The translations under genes and the position numbers were made by a program. Source: Dyadobacter sp. 50-39 (GTDB lineage: Bacteria; Bacteroidota; Bacteroidia; Cytophagales; Spirosomataceae). From it: a stretch of 64,000 bases of DNA. Under the pieces are notes generated by a model. The model was not told the origin of the DNA. It ran no database searches and saw only the letters and a list, made by a program, of their open reading frames with translations. Each line of letters starts with the position of its first letter. Position 1 is the first letter of the stretch. The stretch is from assembly GCA_001898145.1 (NCBI GenBank), contig MKSR01000040.1, positions 744,001 through 808,000 on the forward strand, read 5' to 3'. Positions 27,795-35,886 of the stretch are shown piece by piece.

Positions 27795-28499
27795 ATGCTC
27801 ATCCTGCTCCTGATCACCGGTGTGTGTCTCACCTTAGTCATCGCAAGCCTGTTCCTCTTCCGCCCCGTCACCGAATCATCCGTACCATTGCCTTCATTTG
27901 ACATTTACCAGATCGAAAACAAGCTGGTTTACTACACCGAAAACGACGGACGTAAGTCGCTGGTCGCTGATGCCCATGCCCGCACGTTCCAGGTGCTGAC
28001 GGCCGGTTCGGTAGGCAAGGCGGATCCTTGCCTGTATGCGCGTGATTTCGACCATGTCTATTTCAGGGGTAAATGCATTCCAGGTGCCAATCCGGTGCAT
28101 TTTCAGATCCTGGGCGCTGATCTCGGCCGCGACGACCGCCATGTTTTCAAGGCCAATCACCTGCTCTCTGCCGATGCCAGGAATTTCAAATGCCTCGACG
28201 AGCACCTGAGCAAGGACAGCCAGCGCGTCTATTTCAACGACCAGGTAATTTCCGAAGACGCCAGCCATTTCCGGTACATTGGCAAATGGCAAAAAACGTC
28301 TTTTTATAAAGACCACAGTAAAGTTTTCGTCGACGGCAAGGGCTACCGCGTTTCCGACATCGACAGTTTCGATTACACCGGAAACGGCATTTTTAAGGAT
28401 CGGTACCAGACATACAGGTTCCATGGCGACGGGTTTCAGAGCGATTCAGGCCAGCCGGTATTCCGGGCCATGGTGCAGTTTCAGCCTGCGTTTGGTTAA
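27795..28499 (+). CDS. DKNYY-family protein
   Basis: 234 residues with an N-terminal hydrophobic helix (LILLLITGVCLTLVIASLFLF) that anchors or exports it. The rest is a string of DKNYY-type units, each 'D...VYF.g..i..ad..fF': FDHVYFRGKCIPGANPVHFQ, DRHVFKANHLLSADARNFKC, SQRVYFNDQVISEDASHFRY and SKVFVDGKGYRVSDIDSF. Family members are repeat proteins of unknown role, frequently found next to polymorphic toxins or immunity genes. The next gene, 42 bases on, is an ankyrin membrane protein. Confidence 0.8.
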   Translation: MLILLLITGVCLTLVIASLFLFRPVTESSVPLPSFDIYQIENKLVYYTENDGRKSLVADAHARTFQVLTAGSVGKADPCLYARDFDHVYFRGKCIPGANPVHFQILGADLGRDDRHVFKANHLLSADARNFKCLDEHLSKDSQRVYFNDQVISEDASHFRYIGKWQKTSFYKDHSKVFVDGKGYRVSDIDSFDYTGNGIFKDRYQTYRFHGDGFQSDSGQPVFRAMVQFQPAFG

Positions 28500-28541
28500 C
28501 CCCATAGCCGCTCCTATTTCGCAACCCCTCTATTCAGCTCC

Positions 28542-29543
28542 ATGAATTACCTCAAAACGGTCACCGTCGCTAACTGGGTGGTAATAGGCGTACTCTTCGC
28601 GCTGGTAATGCTTGAAACGCTTTTTCCCGCAAAAGGGGGTGATGCTGCTTCCGGCATGGGCAGGGTGTTTTACTATCTGGCTATCATTATACTCATCATA
28701 CTGATCGTCCTCAATCTGCTTCCTTATACATGGAGCAGATACACCGCATTCGCGATGATCGCGATCCCATTCCTGTGGATACAATTCGGTTCATCGGTCA
28801 GCAGATTCGGAAGAGGGATTGTAGATATGATCGAGGCAAAGCCATTCTTCGAAGAAAAGGAAAGGGACAAGATGGCCAGGGCGATCCTGGATGGCAAACC
28901 CGATAAATTGAAAAAATACATCGCGGATTACCAGCCGCAGCTACGCAAGAACGCCTATGGCTATCCGCTACTGGAAATGGTCGTTAAAAGTGCTGTTTTC
29001 GAAAAAGACCTGGATGCCCGTATCGCCTGCATCAATTCCCTGCTGGATGCCGGTGTGCCCATCAGGAGCGAGAACCCCAGCGACCAGCCGGTACACTACG
29101 AAGCCGCAGAGCATGGAAATCCGCGTATTCTGCGCTTGCTACTGGAAAGAGGGGCTAATGCCAATGCCAGAACCACCGAGTTCGGTAGCGGCAGGCCCAA
29201 CGTGGTACCCATTATTTTTGCGGCGCTGGATACATCCTACGGCGCTTATGAATGCACCAAAGCGCTTCTCGACCACGGTGCCGATCCCAATGCCATCATG
29301 CCGCATTACGGCGATCGTGCAAAAATGTCGGCGCTGCTCTACGCCGCCGAACGGCAGTATTGGAGTGTATGTAAATTGCTGATCGAAAAAGGTGCCGACC
29401 CACGCTATACCACGCCGGACGGCACCTCAATGCAACCTTTTTTGGAACAAGGGGATAGTTTTTACCCCGAAGATGCGCAGGCATTGGCCGACTTTGAGGC
29501 CGTGCGGGCGATCGTGGAAGGCCCCGCTGCGGCTGACCGCTGA
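28542..29543 (+). CDS. Ankyrin-repeat membrane protein
   Basis: 333 residues. Two or three N-terminal membrane helices (about 10-27, 45-66, 68-85) precede a helical linker (AKPFFEEKERDKMARAILDG) and four or five ankyrin repeats, the clearest being PVHYEAAEHGNPRILRLLLE, GAYECTKALLDHGADPNAIM and ALLYAAERQYWSVCKLLIE. Ankyrins are protein-protein binding; no enzymatic domain is present. It follows the DKNYY gene on the same strand and ends one base before the convergent gene at 29544. The pairing of DKNYY and ankyrin repeat proteins is typical of accessory or immunity-type islands (inference). Confidence 0.82.
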   Translation: MNYLKTVTVANWVVIGVLFALVMLETLFPAKGGDAASGMGRVFYYLAIIILIILIVLNLLPYTWSRYTAFAMIAIPFLWIQFGSSVSRFGRGIVDMIEAKPFFEEKERDKMARAILDGKPDKLKKYIADYQPQLRKNAYGYPLLEMVVKSAVFEKDLDARIACINSLLDAGVPIRSENPSDQPVHYEAAEHGNPRILRLLLERGANANARTTEFGSGRPNVVPIIFAALDTSYGAYECTKALLDHGADPNAIMPHYGDRAKMSALLYAAERQYWSVCKLLIEKGADPRYTTPDGTSMQPFLEQGDSFYPEDAQALADFEAVRAIVEGPAAADR

Positions 29544-30023
29544 TTATCTCCTGCGCAGCAGCGCAACGGCCAGTCCCACAATGGCCGCCGTACAAATAAC
29601 CTTCCCTGCAAATCCCGCCGCATTGTGTTTCAGCTCGGCCTTGCCTCCGTGCTCTTCAAAAAGATTGGGAACGTGGCCGCTTTTCAGGTCGTCGGCAATG
29701 CCTTCCATGATCTGCACCCGATCGGCGAGAAGCAATCCTAACCAGTGCATGACGTGCGATTCGCTGAACCCGAATGCCCATCTGCGCATTTTCCCGCTCA
29801 GACCGGTCGGTGGGTGGGGCGTTCCGAAAACCGCCGACAGTGTGGGCCTTTCGTTCGAATGCAGGATTTCGACAAGCTGTGCTTGCTGTGCAGGCCTTTC
29901 CCAGGTCATTCCCTTGTTGTCATTTTCGGTCCGCTTTTTCATCGGATAGTTGGGAACGTCCAGCGGGTCTGCATCTATTCCCCAGCCATTAATGTGGCTG
30001 AAATCGTTTTGTATCTTTTTCAT
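29544..30023 (-). CDS. Hypothetical protein with C-terminal membrane helix
   Basis: 159 residues, unrecognised. The N-terminal half is polar, with an NDNKGMTWERPAQQAQLVEIL segment, the middle has paired Trp/His residues (SESHVMHWLGLLL) and the C-terminus ends in a hydrophobic helix with terminal arginines (VICTAAIVGLAVALLRRR), as for tail-anchored membrane proteins. It begins 7 bases after the stop of the Zn-dehydrogenase gene, so the two are very probably cotranscribed. Confidence 0.6.
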   Translation of the reverse strand: MKKIQNDFSHINGWGIDADPLDVPNYPMKKRTENDNKGMTWERPAQQAQLVEILHSNERPTLSAVFGTPHPPTGLSGKMRRWAFGFSESHVMHWLGLLLADRVQIMEGIADDLKSGHVPNLFEEHGGKAELKHNAAGFAGKVICTAAIVGLAVALLRRR

Positions 30024-30030
30024 AATCTGC

Positions 30031-31188
30031 TTATTTTCTGGCTGATGGCGGGATCAGGATGGTTTTGATGCAATTATCGAGCTTGGCTGAAAATATATGA
30101 TAGGCATCGGCTACTTCTTCCAGCGGAACCCGGTGCGTTACGATAGCCTTGGGGTCGATGCGGCCGGCTTGTACGTGCTCGATCAGCTTGGGCAACAGCC
30201 TTTTTACCGACGCCTGATTGGCCCGGAGCGTAAGCCCTTTGTTTACCACATTTCCAATGGGAATGATATTGCCGGTAGGCCCGTACACGCCCACGATGGA
30301 GACGATTCCGCCCTTTTTTACCGCGTTGATCGCCCAGTGCAATGCAATGGCAGAGCCGGATTGCAGCATCATCTTACGGCCGGTGATCGTATGAAAGGCA
30401 CTGCCCGCCGCCTCGCAGCCGACGGCATCGATGCAAACATCGGCTCCCATCCAATCGGTGGTCTTTTTAATGAATAGAACCGGATCTTCTAGCGAGCGGA
30501 AGTTGTACGCCTCGCATTGCGCATAATTTTTCACGAATTCCAGGCGGTATTCCAGGTGGTCGATGACGATTACCCTTCCTGCACCAAATAACCAGGCACA
30601 TTTCGCCGCCATAATACCGATGGGCCCGGCGCCAAACACCACCACCGTATCGCCAGGTTTGATGCCCGCCATTTCCGCCGCCTGGTAGCCCGTGGGTACG
30701 ACGTCCGTCAATAGTACCGCGTCGTCATGGTCCATGTTTTCGGGGATTACCAGCGGGCCTACGTCCGCGTAGGGCACCCGCACATATTCGGCCTGACCGC
30801 CGTCGAACCCGCCTGCTGTATGCGAATAGCCGAAGATCCCTCCTACTGCGGTCGCCTCGGAGTTGGACTCGTGGCAGTTCCCGAAAAGCTGCTGTTCGCA
30901 GAAAACACATTTCCCGCAGGCGATATTGAACGGAACAAGTACGTTGTCGCCCACTTTGAGGTTGGTCACATCCGCACCTACTTCTTCCACCACACCTATA
31001 AACTCGTGGCCAAAAGTGGTACCAATGCGGGTGTCGGGCACCATTCCGTGATAGAGGTGCAGGTCCGACCCGCATATGCAGGAGCGCGTCACCCGTACAA
31101 TGGCATCCCCGGAATGCTCGATCCGCGGCATCGGCATGTTGCGGTCGGCACGGACCCGGTAGGGCCCTCGATAATTCATTGCTAGCAT
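30031..31188 (-). CDS. Zinc-dependent alcohol dehydrogenase (formaldehyde-dehydrogenase-like)
   Basis: 385 residues of the medium-chain dehydrogenase family. Catalytic zinc ligands C39 (CICGSD), H61 and E62 (GHEFIGVVEEVG) and the structural-zinc cysteines C91, C94, C97 and C105 (CGKCVFCEQQLFGNC) are all visible, and the NAD-binding motif is VVFGAGPIGIMAA. Its long insert between the domains is like the glutathione-independent formaldehyde dehydrogenase branch, which retains cofactor and dismutates aldehydes, but alcohol or polyol substrates are equally possible. Cotranscribed with the small hypothetical at 29544. Confidence 0.87.
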   Translation of the reverse strand: MLAMNYRGPYRVRADRNMPMPRIEHSGDAIVRVTRSCICGSDLHLYHGMVPDTRIGTTFGHEFIGVVEEVGADVTNLKVGDNVLVPFNIACGKCVFCEQQLFGNCHESNSEATAVGGIFGYSHTAGGFDGGQAEYVRVPYADVGPLVIPENMDHDDAVLLTDVVPTGYQAAEMAGIKPGDTVVVFGAGPIGIMAAKCAWLFGAGRVIVIDHLEYRLEFVKNYAQCEAYNFRSLEDPVLFIKKTTDWMGADVCIDAVGCEAAGSAFHTITGRKMMLQSGSAIALHWAINAVKKGGIVSIVGVYGPTGNIIPIGNVVNKGLTLRANQASVKRLLPKLIEHVQAGRIDPKAIVTHRVPLEEVADAYHIFSAKLDNCIKTILIPPSARK

Positions 31189-31283
31189 GTAGTTTGTGTT
31201 TAAAACTGTTGATGATCCATTTGAACGGCGCGATTACTTAAAAATCGTGCCGGGATGGGCCATGTCGGCTACATACCGCAAAT

Positions 31284-31318
31284 GAAAAAGGCCATGTGCG
31301 ACTGGTCGCCCACGGCCT
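31284..31318 (-). terminator. Rho-independent terminator after the small secreted protein
   Basis: Read on the minus strand, 14-base arms with two mismatches (31289-31302 paired with 31305-31318) are followed by five Ts. It is 70 bases beyond the stop at 31387. Confidence 0.7.
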
Positions 31319-31386
31319 GCTATCAGGTTAATCAGTTATGCAATATCAATGGCCTGTCGCCATGTTTTTGAGTTGGCGCGGACAGC

Positions 31387-31764
31387 CTATTTCATCCTCT
31401 TCGCCGAAGCGTCGAACATACTCATCATGCTTCCTTTGAGGTTGTCGTCATCGACTTTCGAGAGGTCGAGTGTCACGTCATAACCTTGAGCGGAAAATCC
31501 GATCGTGATTTTATCAGCCGCTTCGTCGACACTGGTAATGGCTATTTTCTCGGCATTTGGATCGGTGGCGTTGGTGATCTGCCCGCCCAGCTTGCCATCG
31601 GTCCGCGCCAGGTCTGCCACCAGCTTGGCATCGCCATTCGGTGTCCCGAAAACGGTAATTTCCCATTTGCCTGCAAAATAGTCGGCAGGTGCCGTCTGGG
31701 CAATGCTGCCATACACCGCGCCCAACAGGCACAAGACCACCACAATAGAGCTAATCCTTCTCAT
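31387..31764 (-). CDS. Small secreted beta-rich protein
   Basis: 125 residues from the ATG at 31764, with a signal peptide MRRISSIVVVLCLLGAVYGS ending before SIAQ. The mature part has alternating strands with a lipocalin-like start (YFAGKWEITVFGTPNGDAKL) and ends KGSMMSMFDASAKRMK. Bacteroidetes carry many such periplasmic proteins of unknown role. It is divergent from the Bcr/CflA efflux gene across a region with a sharp inverted repeat (31859-31883), so it may be coregulated with it. Confidence 0.65.
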   Translation of the reverse strand: MRRISSIVVVLCLLGAVYGSIAQTAPADYFAGKWEITVFGTPNGDAKLVADLARTDGKLGGQITNATDPNAEKIAITSVDEAADKITIGFSAQGYDVTLDLSKVDDDNLKGSMMSMFDASAKRMK

Positions 31765-31858
31765 AATCAATATGTTTTTGGTGAAGTAATGGAACCGACC
31801 GGTCCGAACAATGTTGGTTCCCCGACCGTCATGAAGCAAAGGTAAAGAAGAAGTTTAT

Positions 31859-31883
31859 TTATTGTCTATAATTAAGACAATAA
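31859..31883. promoter_or_regulatory. Operator-like inverted repeat between divergent genes
   Basis: TTATTGTCT (31859-31867) and AGACAATAA (31875-31883) are perfect complements around a 7-base AT spacer. The position, about 95 bases upstream of the secreted-protein ATG and 150 bases upstream of the efflux ATG, and the length suit a dimeric repressor site. No regulator gene adjoins it. Confidence 0.5.
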
Positions 31884-32030
31884 TATTTTTACAATTACTT
31901 ATATCTTTAATACAACCCGATCGTGTGCGCCACCGGTGCAGAATTTTGTCTGGATTGCCCCTCGAGAAAGTCTATTTTGCACATCGTACACCCGCCTCCG
32001 CGAAAGTAAATTTGCAGAAAACGTAGCACC

Positions 32031-33227
32031 ATGAAAATGAGACCCGGCGAATTCATCGCCCTTTCCGCCTGCACCATGACGCTCACCGCGCTGGGCATCG
32101 ACATCATGCTGCCGGCATTCGGCGAGGTACGAAAGCATTTTGGCCTCGGCCCCGATTCAACCGATACGGCGCAGATCATTTCCTTCTTTTTCATGGGGCA
32201 GGTTGCACAAATCATTTTCGGCGCCCTCTCCGACCGCTTCGGTCGTCTGGCTATCCTGCGGGTCGGATTTCCACTCTATATCGTCGGCGGTATCATCGCA
32301 GCGATGGCACCCGACCTTCCTACCATGCTCGCTGCACGGTTTTTCGCCGGCATGGGTGCGTCGGCGGTGTTTATGACCACCATTGCCGGTGTGCGCGACC
32401 GTTTTGCCGGGGATGAAATGGCAAGGATCCTGTCGCTGATCTTCACCATTTTCCTGTTCACTCCGGTGATCGCGCCTTTTTTGGGCTTGGCCATGATGTC
32501 CGTGGGATCGTGGCAAATGGTTTTTCTGGCGCCGCCTTTGTTTGCAGTGGCGGTGTTCCTATGGTCGCTGCGGCTAGAAGAATCGCTCCCGCCTGCGCAG
32601 CGCACGCCCCTGAACCGCGCCCACGTGGGCCGCTCGGTTACAGGTGTGCTCCGAAACCGTACATTTCTCCGCTACACCGCCGTTACCACATTACTTTTCA
32701 CTGCGCTCAGTTCCTACGTGTCGAGTTCGGAGCATATTGTGGGGGAGATTTATGGCAAACCGGAGCTGTTTGCATGGATTTTTGCAGGGATGGGTGCCAT
32801 GATGTCGCTTTGCGCATTGCTTAATTCGCGCTTGTCTTCGCTTTTTGGTGCACGGCGAACAATCAGGTGGCTGCTCGTGCTTTACACCATTATCGGTGCG
32901 GCACTCTTTGCATTTACATGGGCATTCGGCGACCCGCCTCCAATGCCGCTTTTCTTCATAGCCGTCACCCTGATGCTAGCCATTAACCTGGCTGTGGAAC
33001 CCAACAGCAGTGCATTAGCCCTGGAACCGATGGGCAATAGCGCTGGAATGGCCTCGGCTATTTACGGAACATGCTTCTTTTTCGTCGGCGCGTCCCTCGG
33101 TTCCGTGGCCAGCCACCTGATGGCACATGGTGTATTTCCGCTCGTGCTATGCTTTTTCGTGTTTGGGCTGCTATCGGTGCTGCTTGCATTCGGCGACCGG
33201 CCGCAACCTGCGGCCGGAACATTCTAG
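32031..33227 (+). CDS. Bcr/CflA-family MFS drug efflux transporter
   Basis: 398 residues with 12 predicted membrane helices. The N-terminal helix, with the acidic residue in GIDIMLPAF, and the loop GALSDRFGR (MFS signature after helix 2) identify the drug:H+ antiporter Bcr/CflA group. Helix 5 has the antiporter-like motif region VIAPFLGLAMMSVGSWQMVF. It would export drugs or dipeptides through the inner membrane. Its last four bases overlap the end of the convergent small basic protein gene. Confidence 0.88.
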   Translation: MKMRPGEFIALSACTMTLTALGIDIMLPAFGEVRKHFGLGPDSTDTAQIISFFFMGQVAQIIFGALSDRFGRLAILRVGFPLYIVGGIIAAMAPDLPTMLAARFFAGMGASAVFMTTIAGVRDRFAGDEMARILSLIFTIFLFTPVIAPFLGLAMMSVGSWQMVFLAPPLFAVAVFLWSLRLEESLPPAQRTPLNRAHVGRSVTGVLRNRTFLRYTAVTTLLFTALSSYVSSSEHIVGEIYGKPELFAWIFAGMGAMMSLCALLNSRLSSLFGARRTIRWLLVLYTIIGAALFAFTWAFGDPPPMPLFFIAVTLMLAINLAVEPNSSALALEPMGNSAGMASAIYGTCFFFVGASLGSVASHLMAHGVFPLVLCFFVFGLLSVLLAFGDRPQPAAGTF

Positions 33228-33424
33228 CGCCGCTTTTTGCCCCAGTTCTTTTTCATCGCCGAACACGACTTCTTGCTGACGGTCTTTTTACTTTTCGAAC
33301 GCGAAGTCCCCTTCTTCTTTCGCGCATTGATATTATTGACAAGCGAATTCTTCACCCCAAGTTTGTTCCGCTTGGCTGTTCCTTTCTTTTTATGGGCAGT
33401 CCCTTTCTTTTTAGTTGTTGACAT
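33224..33424 (-). CDS. Small lysine-rich basic protein
   Basis: 66 residues from the ATG at 33424; nearly half are Lys or Arg. KKKGT occurs three times (KKKGTAH, KKKGTAK, RKKKGTSRSKSKK), and the middle NSLVNNINARKKKGTS is a motif I recall in small Bacteroidota proteins of unknown role. This composition is typical of nucleic-acid binding or histone-like proteins, but no fold is apparent. It lies tail-to-tail with the efflux gene (4-base overlap). The longer frame to 33457 adds an unlikely leader. Confidence 0.6.
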   Translation of the reverse strand: MSTTKKKGTAHKKKGTAKRNKLGVKNSLVNNINARKKKGTSRSKSKKTVSKKSCSAMKKNWGKKRR

Positions 33425-33507
33425 CGTTTTTATTTTTTTACAAAAACCGCTTGTCAATATCTATGCCTGATAGATTTATCACCGGGAGCTACTGTGGCAG
33501 GGAATTT

Positions 33508-33825
33508 TCATTGATCCTGGGAATACCCGCCACTATCGCTGAAAGATGAATTGTTGCTATCAGCATCGTTGGTTCCAGAATCAATCGTTCCGGGATTACA
33601 TGCTGCGGGATCATTCGCCCAGGCATCATTCGTCGTGGAATCAAACCCATTGCTTTCAATGAAATCGCTCCCGAAGGGTGCAGAACCGTTCAAATCGCCG
33701 CTGAAATGATCGGTTGTTTCGGTTTGATAGGACTCACCGGCACCACCACCGCCCATTGCACCGCCTCCAATGCTTAGCGGATCATGGACATTGTGCGCGA
33801 TACCGTCGTCATGGCGGGCCTGCAC
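33508..33825 (-). CDS. Small acidic low-complexity protein (uncertain)
   Basis: 105 residues beginning at a GTG, with a glycine-rich stretch (SIGGGAMGGGGAGE) then an acidic, Ser/Thr/Asn/Asp-rich tail with no hydrophobic core. The open frame continues a few codons upstream without an ATG, so the start is uncertain. It lies upstream of the lysine-rich gene on the same strand; a basic and an acidic disordered protein side by side is notable. It could be a spurious ORF. Confidence 0.35.
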   Translation of the reverse strand: MQARHDDGIAHNVHDPLSIGGGAMGGGGAGESYQTETTDHFSGDLNGSAPFGSDFIESNGFDSTTNDAWANDPAACNPGTIDSGTNDADSNNSSFSDSGGYSQDQ

Positions 33826-34023
33826 GGAATATCCATGTTTGTAGGGTCTTTCGCCCTATCATAATCATAACTCGTCGGGCACGTGCCAGGTATGCAGGCT
33901 GACGATCCGATATGATGAAGAAACGGTAGATGGCCTTTAAAACAAATAAAATTGGCCTTTAAAACAATAGCGTCCGGAGCTGCCGAAACTAACTTTGTTC
34001 CATCAAAAAAAAGATCTCATTTT

Positions 34024-35055
34024 ATGGAACATTCAGCAACAACCAGCACGCAATCAAACCCTTACCAACATCCCATCCGTTCCGGCTTCAACGCATCGTC
34101 TACCGCTGCGGACGTTATCGAAGGCACTGACCTTACCGGAAAAACCATCATCGTTACAGGAGGCTACGCGGGTATCGGCCTGGAAACCGTGAAGACTTTC
34201 GCGGCTGCGGGGGCTTGGGTGATCGTGCCCGCCCGCGACCTCGCGAAGGCGGCCCGCAATGTATCGGGCATTGCCAATACAACCGTCGAGCCCCTCGATC
34301 TCATGGATCCGGCTTCTATCGACAGTTTTACCCGGAAATTTTTGCAAACCGGCCGTTCGCTGGATATATTGGTCAACAATGCAGGTATCATGTGGGTACC
34401 GCTCCAACGCGACGCCCGCGGCTATGAGTCGCAGCTTTCGACCAATCATCTGGGGCATTTCCAATTGACGGCACGACTCTGGCCCGCATTGAAGCAGGCA
34501 GGCGATGCCCGCGTCGTGAGCGTTTCGTCGTTCGGCCACCATATTGCGCCATTCGATTTCGAAGACCCCAATTTTGAGCACAGGGAATACGAAACGCTGG
34601 CGGGCTACGGGCAGTCGAAAACGGCCAATAACCTCTTTGCCGTGGAACTCGACCGTCGTGGAAAGGCATTCGGCGTGCGTGCATTTTCACTGCATCCGGG
34701 CTCGGTCAACGGAACCGATCTAGGCCGGGTGGCGCCAGTGGCGCTTTTTCAGCAAATGGGCACACACGATACCGACGGCAACATCTACCCCGAAGTGGCG
34801 AAGAATTTGAAAACCGTTCCACAAGGGGCCGCTACCACGGTATGGTGCGCAATAAGCCCGCAACTCAACGGACTGGGCGGATTGTACTGCGAGAATGCGG
34901 AGGTAGCCGAGGTGGACAACGGCAATATAGCACACCGCTACGACCAGCCGTGGACATTGAGGGGTGTAAAGCCCTATTCCATTGACCCGGACAATGCCGC
35001 CAGGCTCTGGACGCTGAGTGAACAAATGACCGGCATTACTTTCGAAGCAAACTGA
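34024..35055 (+). CDS. Short-chain dehydrogenase/reductase
   Basis: 343 residues from the ATG at 34024. The nucleotide-binding motif is TGGYAGIGLE, the structural motif NNAGIMW, the catalytic Ser in VVSVSSFGHH, and the YxxxK pair in YGQSKTANN, so it is catalytically complete. Its N-terminal extension (about 35 residues, polar) and length resemble retinol-dehydrogenase-like or WW-type SDRs. The following AraC regulator starts with GTG 6 bases after the stop, so both are one operon, and the regulator may respond to the substrate. Confidence 0.85.
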   Translation: MEHSATTSTQSNPYQHPIRSGFNASSTAADVIEGTDLTGKTIIVTGGYAGIGLETVKTFAAAGAWVIVPARDLAKAARNVSGIANTTVEPLDLMDPASIDSFTRKFLQTGRSLDILVNNAGIMWVPLQRDARGYESQLSTNHLGHFQLTARLWPALKQAGDARVVSVSSFGHHIAPFDFEDPNFEHREYETLAGYGQSKTANNLFAVELDRRGKAFGVRAFSLHPGSVNGTDLGRVAPVALFQQMGTHDTDGNIYPEVAKNLKTVPQGAATTVWCAISPQLNGLGGLYCENAEVAEVDNGNIAHRYDQPWTLRGVKPYSIDPDNAARLWTLSEQMTGITFEAN

Positions 35056-35061
35056 AAAAGC

Positions 35062-35859
35062 GTGGCATACGAGTCTCACTACATCCATCCCGATCTGAAA
35101 ATCTCAGGCTTCACCGAGCATTTTCACAAAAGCGACGTGCTTTTCGAACAACATCTCCTGGTGTGGTTCATCTCAGGTGAAACCAAGATCATTCAGGGCG
35201 GACAAACGCACCGGTTTGGCGCGGGAGATACCTTGTTCTTCCCCAGGCACGAGCTGGTGACGGTGATCAATTACCCCAAAGACGGCTTACCCCACCGATC
35301 GGTGGTCATGCATTTGAGCCCGCAGCGCCTGGAAGCGTATTATGCCAAACATAAAGTGGATGTAACCCCGGTAGCAAGGCCGGGGTTCAGGACATTTGAC
35401 AAACATCCGCTGCTGCAAAGCTGCCTGGCCTCGCTTGTCCCCTATTTCGACCTGCGCGGTCCGCTGCCGGAAAGCCTTGCCGCTATTAAAATCGAGGAAG
35501 CTATCACCGTGCTTAGAATGCTCGCGCCGGACGTCGATCATCTGCTGGCCGATTTCGGTGAGCCGGGCAAAATCAATCTCGTGGATTTCATGGAGCAACA
35601 TTATATGTACAACCTGCCCATGACCAAATTCGGATACCTGACCGGCCGCAGCCTCACCACTTTCAAGCGGGATTTTAAAAGGACCTTTCAGACCACACCG
35701 CAGAAATGGCTCACTGAAAAACGCCTCGACCTGGCCCATTACCTCATCCGGGAAAAGAATCGCCGGCCATCGGAAGTATACCTGGAAGCCGGATTTGAAA
35801 ATCTCTCGCATTTCGGCTATGCCTTCAAAAAGCATTTCGGCTACGCACCTACCGAGTGA
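35062..35859 (+). CDS. AraC-family transcriptional regulator
   Basis: 265 residues starting at GTG, 6 bases after the SDR stop. The N-terminal part (about 1-150) is a cupin-like sensor with VWFISGETKIIQGGQTHRF and AGDTLFFPRHELVTV; the C-terminal AraC/XylS domain has both HTH units (SLTTFKRDFKRTFQTTPQKW and SEVYLEAGFENLSHFGYAF). It most likely autoregulates the SDR operon in response to a small molecule bound by the cupin. The inducer is not predictable. Confidence 0.88.
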   Translation: MAYESHYIHPDLKISGFTEHFHKSDVLFEQHLLVWFISGETKIIQGGQTHRFGAGDTLFFPRHELVTVINYPKDGLPHRSVVMHLSPQRLEAYYAKHKVDVTPVARPGFRTFDKHPLLQSCLASLVPYFDLRGPLPESLAAIKIEEAITVLRMLAPDVDHLLADFGEPGKINLVDFMEQHYMYNLPMTKFGYLTGRSLTTFKRDFKRTFQTTPQKWLTEKRLDLAHYLIREKNRRPSEVYLEAGFENLSHFGYAFKKHFGYAPTE

Positions 35860-35886
35860 GCGGTTTGGGGAGATTTGCAACTGCTT

